A DNA stretch of 64,000 nucleotides from Hofstenia miamia (GCA_004352715.1 SCFE01000017.1:2086572-2150571), one strand, 5' to 3'. Shown: positions 37,553-48,063, counted from the stretch's first letter. Notes: generated by a model not told the origin, from the letters alone. Program-made: numbers and translations.

Positions 37553-38870
37553 TCAGGTCTCTGGGTTTAGTGCACTCTCTTCCTTAATGGCTGTTGCATC
37601 TTGTTCAATTTTCCTAAATTCAGACAGTAAATTTATATCCCATATCTCAGGATCATATATATATTTATCTCTTGCTGCACTCCTTGGAAGCACTCTTTTT
37701 TGTATATTTTCATTACTGATATTTGCTTCAAATTCTTTGTTGAAGCCTTCCTCTGGCAGACTATCTAATTCACTCATATTGTGTACAATCTCATTACCAT
37801 TAATCCGACTTATTTTAAACTTGGCATTTTCATCTAATATCGATTCTTTGATATGTGCTGTTGCCCATTTTAGGTTCTGGAAATGCAGTAATCTATCATT
37901 ATTTAACATGTACTCTTTATTTGGTAGTACTTGCATTATTTTATATGGACCTGACCAAACCATTTTAAACTTTTGTACCTTGTTTGTGTCTGTTAATTTC
38001 ATAGGTGTGAATGTGTAAACTGTGTTGCCTATTTTATGTGCGTGATCATAAATTTTTGTATTGTAGTTGCGCTGTTGTCTCACAGCCGATTTCTTCATGT
38101 TATGACACATCATCTCATGTATCACTGTTATCTGATTCCTTAGTTGATCCACATATTTGTTGTCCATCTTTCCACTATAGGTGAAGTATTGCATTGATAA
38201 TGGTGTCACCACCTCTCTTCCAAACATGGCCTTAAATGGTGTTATCCCAGTTGTTGAGTGTATGGATGGATTGTAAAAATACTCAATCATTTCAATTACT
38301 TCTCTCCATTTGCAACACCCTATTCTTGAAGTTGTGACTCTAATTAGCTTTATCAAAGTTCTGTTCAGTCTCTCCACTGTGCTGTTTGCCTGTGGATGGT
38401 ATGCTGTTGTTCTTTCACTCATTACTTCCAGTAAGTGTGCCATCTCTTGGAACAAGTTGCTTTCAAATTGTGGCCCCTTGTCAGTGATTATCGTCTCCAT
38501 TGGCCTGAATTTCAGTATCCATTCTTTCATTACTATATCAGTGGTTGTTTCAGCTGTTGTGTTTTCATTGGGATTAACTTTGCATATTTTTGTGAAATTG
38601 TCCACCATCACTAGTAAGTACTGATATTCTTCCTCATCTTTTGACAACATTTCTAGATCTATGTGTACAATCTCATTGGGTTTCATCACTATGATCTTTT
38701 CTAGCGGTGCTCTCTGCATTGGAAAATGTTGTTTGTTATGAAGGAGACATTTTGTACATTTATTAATTATTTCTTCTGTGACCTTCCATATTGAGGTTGG
38801 GAAGAACCTTGCATTGAATGTGCTCTCCATTTGCATGATGCCTAAGTGGTCCTTCTTGTGAATCTTCCTT
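37553..38870 (-). CDS. pol: Ty3/gypsy integrase, nearly intact (inverted copy)
   Basis: A 427-codon frame (37553-38836) is open, and homology continues upstream to the zinc-binding HKKDH at about 38866. The H2C2 finger ends in CTKC. The catalytic triad is Asp in HIDLEM, Asp in IITDKGPQ and Glu in STVERLNRT, with exactly 35 residues between the last two (DD35E). After the core comes a C-terminal region that continues to a PET end. About 11 residues between the first and second Asp (ICKVNPNE) are read out of frame because of two compensating single-base changes in A runs. Upstream, a TGA replaces a Cys codon just before the LTR junction. Known role: inserting cDNA into the genome. It lies head to head with the LTR at 38889. 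Confidence 0.85.
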
Positions 38871-39163
38871 ACTAGTTCTCATTCATAGTGTAGCATAATC
38901 CAAAGCATAAGCTGCTAATGAAGAAAGAAGATCAGATGATTAGTTGAAACTCAGATTGAATTATGATTATTAATTAAGAAACAATTTAAGGTTAATTATC
39001 AGATTATCTTGGTAAATGCAACTAAGTATTAAGATAGCAAGTTAGTACTTGTCATTGAAATTGACCAAATGAAGGGGGCAAATTTGCTTCCATTATTTTT
39101 AGCCATTTTTGGCAGATGATACAAATTTGAATTTTGAATAACAGGTACTTTTTGAAAGTTGAC

Positions 39164-39171
39164 TATAAATA
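39164..39171 (+). promoter_or_regulatory. LTR core promoter TATA box
   Basis: CTATAAATA is kept at the equivalent place in LTR 2 (51914), the 60.3-kb LTR (60352), the diverged LTR at 63487 and, as complement, the inverted insert (about 40335-40345). Conservation across diverged copies supports a real TATA element. Confidence 0.6.
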
Positions 39172-39519
39172 TGTGAGAGATCATTTTGGAAATTGTTGAA
39201 GTAAATTCTTTGAAAATCTTATCTTTAGATTTTGTATCAGTTTGCTTATTTATACAGAATGTCAAGCTAAATGGTAAATGCAGTAGTTATGGTTTGGGCA
39301 CATATCAGGATCAACTTGAGGGTCCTTGATCCAAACCATGAACCTGCATTTATGTTAGGTGTATGAATAGGAGTTTTTTCCCAATTAGCTGTCCCAATTA
39401 GCTGGCTACAGATTCTTTCATTTACATGTATCTATTAATTGATATCAGCAAAAGGGCTGGAGAGCCACCATAGGTTATACATATTTTATCTTATAGACTT
39501 AGGTGACCCATAATAGACC

Positions 39520-39525
39520 AATAAA
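39520..39525 (+). promoter_or_regulatory. LTR polyadenylation signal
   Basis: AATAAA in the context GACCAATAAATAGACTG is preserved in the diverged LTR at 63831-63836 (GACCAATAAATTGACTG). The spacing after the TATA box is about 350 bp, reasonable for an R region. Confidence 0.5.
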
Positions 39526-40058
39526 TAGACTGAGCATGTATTATTGTTATTTATATGTAAGGTAGGAAGCTGCAAGTTATTATGTAACTTATTTTAATTA
39601 ACTTATCTAAAGCCAATAGTTTTCAGTAATGGCTGAAGTAATAATTATTAAGCAGCTAGTGACATTGCAAAGTTGAGAAGTGACATAGATACACATTACA
39701 AATTGAATCTAAGTCAGTTACAACTAGCATCAAGAACTACACTGAGTTAGGATAGGGAACACATAAGATCATTGTTGAGCTGAGGCTTGGAACCATTCAA
39801 TCAGCAATGGAAACACAAGTGAGCTGATTCAGAGATCTGAGTTGGCTGGAGGCCATACCCAAAGCACAGAGCAGAGCTATGATGAAGGAGTACCTAAACA
39901 GTATCCATTCAATTTAGTTAAGTGAAGATTAACCAAAACAGATACAACATTGGAGTAAACAGTTAACATGCGTACATCCCTGCCTGCTTAGAACAAAGAA
40001 TAATAATTTAAAAGAATAATTTAATCTACATTAATGCTTGGTAGTGGATGCTACATTA

Positions 40059-40611
40059 TGTTTGGGTAACTAGCTGTTTTTAAAATTTATTATCAGATAC
40101 ATGCTTGAATGCAATTGATAGTCAGCTAAATAGGTAATCAAAAACTCCTAGTTGTACACCTAACCTAAGTGCATTTCATTATCAGGGCAAAGAACATAGA
40201 ATCATTCCTGGGATCCTAACCACTACTCAACATAAACCATTTAGCTTGACATTTTTAATAGGTAATCAAACCAGATAATAGAGCAAAATAAGATTTCAGA
40301 CAAATATACTTCAACAATTGTTCCAATGTTTTAACCCTATTTATACTTTAAATCAAATTTGAATTTTTAATTTAACTAAACACTTTTGCCTAGTTTGCTA
40401 AAAAATAACAAGAAGTGATTTTGCCTTCAATGTTTTTTCAAATTGTTTTATTGACAAGCACTTGCTTTAATGATTCTGTATTTAATTTACAAATCTTGGT
40501 TAGCACAATTCATCATCTAAGTTGCTTAGTTATTTTTAATCATCTTCTTTTTTCATCTTTCTTCATTTATCTTAGTTCTCAGCAGCTTATTTGATGGATT
40601 ATGCTGCAATA
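40059..40611 (-). repeat. Inverted LTR-like insert within LTR 1
   Basis: The complement reads GCAGCATAATCC, then AAGCTGCT, ATGAAGAAAG, CAAATTTGA, TATAAATAGGG, AATGTCAAGCTAAATGG, TTAGGTGTA and CATGTATCT in the same order as the first 550 bp of LTR 1. It is a diverged family member in opposite orientation. It begins TGTTTGGG and ends near CAATACA. A clear short target duplication is not visible; instead about 100 bp of LTR end is repeated on both sides. The equivalent insert in LTR 2 lies at 52800-53352. Confidence 0.7.
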
Positions 40612-40719
40612 CATCAGAGTAAACAGTTAACATGCATACATCCCTACCCACTTAAAATGAAGAATAATAATTTAAAAGAATAATTTAATCTACGTTAATG
40701 CTTGGTAGTGGATGCTACA

Positions 40720-40736
40720 TTGCGACCATGACAGTT
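40720..40736 (+). promoter_or_regulatory. Primer-binding site, tRNA-Arg-like
   Basis: Directly after the LTR, TTGCGACCATGACAG differs at two positions from TGGCGACCGTGACAG, the complement of the 3' end of an insect tRNA-Arg as I remember it, used by the 412/mdg1 group of gypsy elements. It fixes the LTR end at 40719 and the plus-strand direction. Confidence 0.65.
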
Positions 40737-41072
40737 AAAGAACAAGAAGAGAAGAAGAATCAGTCCAACATCCCAACTCAGAACTTAGAATCAACAAGTA
40801 ACTAGAGCAACCAAAGTAACAGCAAACATGCAGGGAAGCAGATACAGCAGACAGCCAGCTATGAGGCAACAACTACAACTATACCTAATATAAAGCAGGT
40901 GCATGACAAAGAGTCATACCAATCCACCAGCCACTACTATTTGTACTCAAAAATGACAAATACATGAGGAAAAAAAGGTAGCACCAAGAGAGGTACAAAC
41001 AAAACAACCCCCACGCCAAGGAGAGCACACTCAGAGACAGATGTATCTGCTATAGAGCTGGAAACCCTACAC

Positions 41073-42602
41073 ATGTCCCCAGAAATGGGATCCAATGAAG
41101 TTCTAAACATCCTACAACAAACAAACAAAACAGAGACAATATTGAGATCTGAGATACAACAATTAATGGAAAGAATGTCAACATTGGAACAAGAAAATGA
41201 GAACATCTTAAGTGAACTAAAGATTGAAATGGATAACAACTTGGATAATCAGAGCAAAAATTTCCAAAGAGACATTAAGGCGCTAACAAACCAGTTGGCA
41301 CAGTCAAACAAAGACTTCCAAGAACAAAACCAGAAATGGGAGAAGATATGTCAACAATTGGAGGACGCAAATAGGCAACTAATCCTAGACAATGATATTC
41401 AAGCCCAAGAGATAGAACAATTGAAAGACAGAGATGAAGACAATGAAAATCAGAATTGAGAAATAGAGGATCTGAGATGGAAACTAAAAAGGCTATGAGA
41501 GAATGGGGAAGGAAACCCAAAGGTAACAGCAATGCATGAAATGATAATTAAACAGAGGGAAGAAAGGAGCTTACAAGTGTCACCCATGAACTCTAAAAAA
41601 CACTTCAGAGAAATGGAGGAAGAAGAGGAAGAAGAGAAAAGAAAGATCATTCATGAGATAACAAGGGGAGTGACAAATCAACTCACAATCAGTGAACAAA
41701 TAAATAGACAAAAGAAACCAGTTGATGCTGCCAGAGAATAGCCACAACAACATAATACCATGTAAGGCAACTCTGCCAAAATTTAATGGGAAGGTGGCCA
41801 ACTATAACCTGACATTTCTGGAATGGCTGCAAATGTTCGAGATTACAATGGTGGAGAGGAAAGTGTACCAAAGGGCAGCAGCCACAAGGTTCCCACTATA
41901 CCTAGCAGGGGCAGCCACTCAACATTACTTGCTCCTGGATGTGGATATGAAACAAGACTATAAATTGCTAATCAGAGATTTTGTAGACTACTATGAAAAT
42001 GAGAGTTTAAAAATCAATACCAAATCATATTAAATTCAACAAAGATGCGAAAGACAGATGATATCTGAAACTATATCCAACAGATAGAATGATTACTGAC
42101 ACTTAGCTCAAGAGGAAATATGTATTCAAAGTATGATCTTTTCTCTCACATTTGTAAGGGCATGCCAGAAAACATCCATATGCAATTTGAAATCAAATGT
42201 GATGTAGATGATAAGTTGGAGAAGATGATCAGGAAAGCAATAGACATACAGGCAATGATAGAGAATAATGCCCACATCTATGAGAAAGCAATATGGAACA
42301 AGGAGAAACCTACAGAATGGCGAAATAACTATAAACCACAAACAGGGAACACCAAAATGTATAAAGAAAAGAAGGTGGAGAAATTCCTCAACATACAAAA
42401 TAAGAATGGGAAATTAAAGAAAGTAAGAGAAAGAGATATAAAGTGCTATGCTTGTGGACAGAAGGGGCACAGAAAGGACGAATGTAGAAAGCAAATTAAC
42501 ATGATTGGACAGGAAGAAGCGTATTACAATGATGAAGACATAATCAAATTTGAATTGGAATTGGTAGAGGACCCCCAAATGGAAGAAGAATCTGAAAACT
42601 AG
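41073..42602 (+). pseudogene. gag: gag of copy A, broken
   Basis: The first block (41073-41459) is a Leu/Gln/Glu-rich coiled coil closed by TGA at 41457. A Glu-rich block follows (41532-41741). A retrotransposon-gag domain then lies in another frame (about 41740-42033), with LPKFNGKVANY and AATRFPLYLAGAATQHYLLL. The last block (42120-42602) ends in a CCHC zinc knuckle C-x2-C-x4-H-x4-C at 42444-42485, fully kept. Gag forms the particle core and the knuckle binds RNA. Three or more breaks separate the blocks, so no full Gag can be made. Confidence 0.8.
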
Positions 42603-43238
42603 TCAGAGCACTGACTCAAAAAAACCAAGCATCTATAATGATCATGACGAACCTGGACAACATTAACATGATAATGAAAGCAAAAATCAATACAGGAGCA
42701 GCAACATTGACAAAATTGGGATTTATATGAGAAGATTTACAATGTTCAAGCAAAAGGTTAATTAACACATCTGAAGAGTATATAGACACAAAAGGCAAGA
42801 TTGAAGCAGTACAGATTAGGATAGCAAACACAACCATAGAACAAACACTAGTAGTAATTGATACCCATAACAACTTACTGCCTTATGAGGTGATATTAGG
42901 GGATGATTTCCTCATGCAGAATGGATGTGTAATAAATTACTCAGACAGAATGATTAAAGTATGAGAAGCAGAAATCAAGATTGAAGAGCAAGAAGGAAAA
43001 CCATCAACAATAGTCTTTGAACTGGAGGAAGACATAAAACTACAACCATATCAATGGAGGATGCACAGAGTGAAAATAGAAGAGGTGATAATGGCAGATA
43101 TAATGATTTATAGCAGCAAAGGAATCAACTTGAAAAGAGTGTTGATGCCGTCAAGCATGTGCATGATAAAGAATGGCAGAGGAAAGGTTCCAATACTAAA
43201 TAGAACAAATTGGAATATCAATGTGAAGAAAACAAATG
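42603..43238 (+). pseudogene. pol: Aspartic protease region of copy A
   Basis: The retropepsin signature appears as INTGAAT at 42686-42706, where the catalytic Asp (normally DTGA or DSGA) is Asn (AAT at 42689-42691). The second hallmark, VILGDDFL, is at about 42891-42914. Stops lie at 42728-42730 and 42962-42964. Loss of the catalytic Asp alone would abolish Gag-Pol processing. The downstream part to 43238 leads to RT without a clear boundary. Confidence 0.75.
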
Positions 43239-43369
43239 TATGAATATTCAGACAGTACGTCAAATCTAACATCAAAGCTATTTGGAGAGCAATGTAAGAT
43301 ATCAATGAGCATAGTAGTTTTTATGGTCAACTTGAGGACTTACAAACCATTGATGTAGTGAGTACTCCC

Positions 43370-44134
43370 CACAGCTGACTCAAGGGCAGAGGGATGAAAG
43401 CTGAAGAGGAAGACCAGTACAAGATACCCAAACTATTGGAAGAGGAATACTGACATTTGAGCAGAACACAATTACAACAACTTCTAGAGGTGCTAGAGAG
43501 ACACAACCAGATATTCAATTATGGAGAAATAAGTGTGGGACAAGTGATAGGTGAAACACACAGAATTATCATGACAACAAATAAGCCCATAAAGTTGCCA
43601 GCAAGGCAAGTACCAGAGCAAATGAAGGATACTCAATGAATTAATTGACAACAAAATAATACAACCTAGCAAAAGTCCATATGCTGCACCAACAGTATTT
43701 GTGAAACAGGGAGACAAACACAGGCTATGTTTAGACTTCTGGAAGCTGAATGAAGAAACAAAGAAGTACTCATACCCACTGCCCAGGACAGAAGACATGC
43801 TATATGAGGCAAGCAAACACAAGTACTTCACGTTGATAGATCTATGCAATGCGTATTGGCAGGTGAGAATGGAAGAGGAAGATATAGAAAAGACAGCATT
43901 CATATTCTGTATGGCCTGTACAAATGGATATGTATGGCGTTTGGCCTATGCAATGCGCCTGCAACATTCCAGAGATACATAACAAAAGTGCTGAAGAACA
44001 GGAAACACAAGATGGAGGATGGCGTAAATGCATACATCAATGACATCATTGTGACTAGTGACATGATCAGGGAAAAACCTGCAGAAACTGGAATGAACAC
44101 TATCAATCCTGCAAAAAGCTGCCCTAAGAATTAA
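43370..44134 (+). pseudogene. pol: Reverse transcriptase of copy A, broken
   Basis: Recognisable RT blocks are LCLDFWKLNEETKKYSYPLP (about 43726-43785, with Trp where Arg is usual in DFRKLN), YFTLIDLCNAYWQV (about 43825-43866) and ICMAFGLCNAPATFQRYI (about 43930-43981). The active-site box is YIND at 44033-44044 instead of YxDD, so one metal-binding Asp is Asn. A frameshift near 43900 separates the second and third blocks, and a stop at 43637-43639 precedes them. An RA-x-G peptide copy of the repeat found near ORF3 lies at about 43373. Inactive. Confidence 0.85.
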
Positions 44135-44207
44135 TGGAAATAAATGCAACATCTTGAAAGAGAAAATCATATTGTGTAGGTGATTAATTGAAAAAGGGCG
44201 GATATGC

Positions 44208-44729
44208 ATGAAGGACAATGCAAGAGATATGATCAGGAGAATAGAGAAACCAAACAACAAGAAGGATATCCAAAGAATAATGGGATTCTTCAATTATTAC
44301 AGCACTTTTATCCCCAACATTGTGGGGAAGACTGCCAAGATGACGTGGCTGATGAGTAAGTCAGTACCATTTATATGGACATGGCAGGAGCAGGAGGAGC
44401 TAGATAAGATAAAAGAAGAACTAGCAAAGTTGCCATCATTGAACACTCCCAACTATAAAGAAACATTCATACTAGACTGTGATGCCAGCAAGGTAGCAAT
44501 CAGAGCAACACTGCAACAACTAAAGGATGGTAGGGAGGTACCCTTACAATTCTTTAGCCATAGTTTGAAATCAAGTGAAGAGAACTACAGATCAACAAAA
44601 TTAGAGATGCTGGCACTGATCAAGAGCATCAAGAAATTTAGGCACTTCTTAATAGGCTGGCAGTTTAGGGTTCATACCAATAACAGTGGATTGGCATGGC
44701 TCAAGAAGTCTTTGGGTGACAAATTATAG
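44208..44729 (+). pseudogene. pol: RT connection and RNase H of copy A
   Basis: The 173-codon frame begins with the RT thumb region (KKDIQRIMGFFNYYSTFIPN) and passes into RNase H with FILDCDASKVAIRATLQQL (about 44461-44518), EENYRSTKLEMLALIKSI and RVHTNNSGLAWL (about 44665-44702). The first catalytic Asp is kept in CDAS. The usual E-LE is KLE, and the usual TDH is TNN, so two active-site acids are lost. The stop at 44727 breaks continuity with integrase. Confidence 0.8.
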
Positions 44730-44745
44730 AAAAACAAAAAGACAA

Positions 44746-45774
44746 TGTAATATTAAGCAAAATCATAAAGAATTTACAGGAGCCAAGTGTAAAATTATCA
44801 AAGTTAACTGTGAGTTACTATGAGAGGTATAGATGGAAAAAGAACAGGAATGGACTCTTCTACATATAAGGATAAAACAATAGCATTGCAATACCAGAGT
44901 ACTATAAATGTGAACTGGTAGGGAAGATTCACAAGAAGGGCCACATAGGTATCACGCAAATGGAGAGCATGTTCAATGCAAGGTTTTTTACAAAGGCAAT
45001 AGGGAAAGTCTCAGAAGAAATAATCAACAAATGTATGAAATGTCTCCTCCATAACAAACAACATTTTCCAACACAGAGAGCACTGCTAGAAAAGATCATA
45101 TTGATGCAACCCAATGAGATCCTGCACATAGACTTAGAAATGTTGTCAAAAGATGAGGAGGGATATCAGTACTTACTAGTGATGGTGGACAATTTCACAA
45201 AAATATGTGAAGTTAATCCCAATGAAGAACACAACAGCTGAAACAACCACTGATATAGTAATGAAAGAATGGATACTGAAATTCAGGCCAATGGAGACAA
45301 TAATCACTGACAAGGGGCCACAATTTGAAAGCAACTTGTTCCAAGAGATGGCACACTTACTGGAAGTAATGAGTGAAAGAACAACAGCATACCATCCACA
45401 GGCAAACAGCACAGTGGAGAGACTGAATAGAACTTTGATAAAGCTAATTAGAGTCACAACTTCAAGAATAGGGTGTTGCAAATGGAGAGAAGTAATTGAA
45501 ATGATTGAGTATTTTTACAATCCATCCATACATTCAACAACTGGGATAACACCATTTAAGGCCATGTTTGGAAGAGAGGTGGTGACACCATTATCAATGC
45601 AATACTTCACCTATAGTGGAAAGATGGACAACAAATATGTGGATCAACTAAGGAATCAGATAACAGTGATACATGAGATGATGTGTCATAACATCAAAAA
45701 TCAGCTGTGAGACAACAGAGAAACTACAATAAACAAATTTATGGTCATGCACATAAAATAGGCAACACAGTTTA
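44746..45774 (+). pseudogene. pol: Integrase of copy A, frameshifted and truncated
   Basis: Linker sequence with two stops leads to the H2C2 zinc finger (HKKGH at 44930-44944; CMKC about 45033-45044). The catalytic core keeps all three acids: Asp at 45131-45133, Asp at 45309-45311 and Glu at 45417-45419, with 35 residues between the last two. A one-base insertion in an A run near 45200 shifts the frame between the first and second Asp. The copy stops at the single N at 45775, before the integrase C-terminus. Confidence 0.8.
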
Positions 45775-45775
45775 N
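45775..45775. other. Single-N junction joining copy A to copy B
   Basis: Left of the N is the integrase end of copy A. Right of it the sequence starts in the middle of a different copy's gag (matching 41906 onward with about 10 percent change). The N therefore joins two non-adjacent parts of the family. Confidence 0.85.
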
Positions 45776-46496
45776 CTATCAGGGGCAGCCTCTCAACACT
45801 ACCTGCTCCTGAATGCGGATACAAAACGAGACTACAAATTGCTAATCAGAGATTTCATAGATTACTATGAAAATGAAAGTTTCAAAAATCAATACAAATC
45901 ATATTAAATTCAACACAGATGCAAAAGACAGATGATATCCAAAATTATATTCAAGTGAAAGTACAATCTCTTTTTTCACATTTGCAAAGGCATGCCAAAG
46001 AACATCTGTATGCAATTTGAAATAGAGTGCGATGTTGATGACAAGTTGGAGAAAATGATCAGGAAAGCCATAGACATACAGGCAACAATAGAGAATAATG
46101 CCCACATCTATAAAGAAAGCAATATGGAATAAGGAAAAACTGTAATAATGGAGAAATAGCTACAAACCACAAACAGGGAACACCAAAATGTACAAAGAAA
46201 AAAAGGTGGAGAAATTCATCAACATAAAAAATAAGGATGGGAAATCAAAGAAAGTAAGAGAAAGAGACATAAAGTGCTATGTTTGTGGACATAAGGGGCA
46301 CAGAAAGGATGAATGTAGAAAGCAAATCAATATGATCAGAGAGGAAGAAGCATATTGCAACAATGAGGACATAATCAAATCTGAATCAGAATTGGTAGAG
46401 GATCCCAAACAGGGGAAGAATTGGAAAACTAGCCATAGTGCCAACTCAAAAAAACCAAGCACCAATAATGATCATGATGAACCTGGACAACATTAA
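45776..46496 (+). pseudogene. gag: gag of copy B, 5'-truncated and broken
   Basis: Starts at the equivalent of LAGAATQHY in copy A (here LSGAASQHYLLL). It runs with stops through the region of helical spacer and ends with an intact CCHC knuckle (46275-46316; CYVC then H then C). The upstream coiled coil and 5' LTR that should precede it are absent at the N junction. Confidence 0.75.
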
Positions 46497-47090
46497 CACG
46501 ATAACATTAATGATAAATGGGATTTTAACAAAAGCAATGATCAATATGGGAGCAGCAACATCAATAATAACAGATGAGTGCACGACAAAATTGGGATTTA
46601 CAATGTTTGAGCAAAAGACTAATTAACACATCTGGAGACTAGATAGACACAAAAGGCAAGATCAATGCAGTACAAATTAGAATAGCAAATACAACCTTTG
46701 AGCAAACACTAGTAGTAATAGACACACATAACAACTTACTGCCTTATGAGGTGATATTAGGGGATGATTTCCTGACAAAGAATGGATGTGTAATAAATTA
46801 TGCTGACAGAATGATCAAAGTTTGAGAAGAGGAAATTGAAATTGAAGAGCAAAAAGGAAAACCTTCAATGATACTCTTCAAACTGGAGGAAGATATAAAG
46901 CTGCAGTCATATCAAAGGAGGATGCACGGAGTGAAAACAGAAGAAATGATAACAGCAGATATAATGATTTATAATAACAAAGATATCAATTCAAAAAGAG
47001 TGTTGATGCCGTCAAGTGTGTGCGTGATAAAGAATAGCAGATGAATGGTCCCAATACTAAATGCAACAAATCATAACAACAACATGAAGA
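46497..47090 (+). pseudogene. pol: Protease region of copy B
   Basis: The active-site box is INMGAATSIITDE (46540-46578), with Asn again at the catalytic Asp position (46543-46545), as in copy A, and a further Thr-to-Met change. A stop at 46622-46624 and others follow. The GEVILGDDF equivalent is at about 46748-46770. Homology with copy A runs to about 47090, where it jumps directly into integrase. Confidence 0.7.
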
Positions 47091-47094
47091 CATA
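47090..47094. other. Internal deletion junction removing RT, RNase H and integrase N-terminus
   Basis: Sequence equivalent to copy A up to about 43238 is followed at once by sequence equivalent to 45257 onward (ATAGCAATGAAAGAATGG versus ATAGTAATGAAAGAATGG). About 2.0 kb of pol is missing, which makes copy B a non-autonomous derivative. Confidence 0.8.
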
Positions 47095-48063
47095 GCAATG
47101 AAAGAATGGATCCTGAAGTTCGGGCCAATGGAGATGATAATCACTGATAAGGGGCCACAATTTGAAAGCAACTTGTTCCAAGAAATGGCATGCCTACTGG
47201 AAGTCATAAGCAAAAGAACAACAGCATACCATCCAAAGGTGAATGGCGCAGTGGAGAGACTGAATAGAACCTTGATAAAGCTGATCAGAGTTACAACTTC
47301 AAGAGTAGGGGGTCTCAAATGGAGAGAAGTAATTGAAATGATCGTGTATTTTTACAATACGTCCATACATTCGACATCTGGGATAACACCATGTTTGGAA
47401 GAGTGGCAGCGACACCATTATCAATGCAATACTTTGCCTATAGTGGAAAGTTGGACAACCAATACGTGAATCAATTTAGGAATCAGATAACAGTGATGCA
47501 TGAGACAATGTGTCATCCCATGAACAAATCAGCCATGAGACAACAGCCAACTACAATAAGAAAATTTACTGTCACATGCATAAACTAGGCGACACAGTTT
47601 ACGCATTCACACCCATGAAATTCACAGACACAAACCAGGTCTGAAAGTTAAAAACATTTGGTCAGGTCCATATAAAATAACGCAAGTATTACCAAATAAT
47701 GAGTACATGTTAGATAATGATAGATTACTGCACTTCCAAAACCTAAAACAGGCAAAAGCAGATATCAAAGAATAGATATTAAATGAAAATGCTGAGTTCA
47801 AAATAAGTTGCATTAATAGTAATGAGATTTTATACAATATGAGTGAATTAGATAGTCTACCAGAGGAAGGCTTAGACAAAGAATTCGAAGCAAATATCAG
47901 TAATGAGGATATACAAAGGAGAGTGCTGCCAAGGCGTGCAGCAAGAGATAAATATATATATGACCCTCAAATATGGGATATAAATTTATTATCTGAATTT
48001 AGGAAATTTGAACAAGATGCAACAGTCATTAAGGAAGAGAGTGCACTAAACCCAGAGACCTGA
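47095..48063 (+). pseudogene. pol: Integrase core and C-terminus of copy B
   Basis: The block keeps the second Asp (IITDKGPQFESN) and the Glu (AVERLNRTL) but has lost the first Asp and zinc finger. A 10-bp deletion at about 47392, between two CCAT repeats, removes codons before MFGR and shifts the frame. The C-terminal part, with stops, ends in the open stretch 47839-48063 (MSELDSLPEE to ALNPET), homologous to the end of the intact inverted integrase. Confidence 0.75.

Larger units (their letters stand above)
38889..40719 (+). repeat. LTR 1 of the gypsy family
   Basis: The LTR begins TGTAGCATAATCC and ends GGATGCTACA, so the termini form the inverted repeat TGTAGCAT/ATGCTACA. It is followed at once by a primer-binding site. 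Compared with LTR 2 (51641-53460), the first 650 bp differ by several percent, while the rest is essentially identical. It has a TATA box at 39164 and an AATAAA at 39520. Internally it contains an inverted relative of its own first 550 bp (40059-40611) and a repeat of its last 100 bp (39955-40055 and 40618-40719), which explains the large size. No PPT precedes it, as expected for a 5' LTR. Confidence 0.8.

Noticed and set aside
37458-38018. 186-codon plus-strand open frame
   Set aside because: Mirror of the intact minus-strand integrase; Ser/Leu/Phe-rich as expected of antisense to Glu/Lys-rich coding sequence.
39955-40719. LTR 3' end at 40055 instead of 40719
   Set aside because: GGATGCTACA occurs at both places, but only 40719 is followed by a primer-binding site.
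40720-45774. Definite G-to-A hypermutation of copy A
   Set aside because: The active-site changes fit, but other differences between copies go both ways by eye; without counts the claim is kept only as a possibility.
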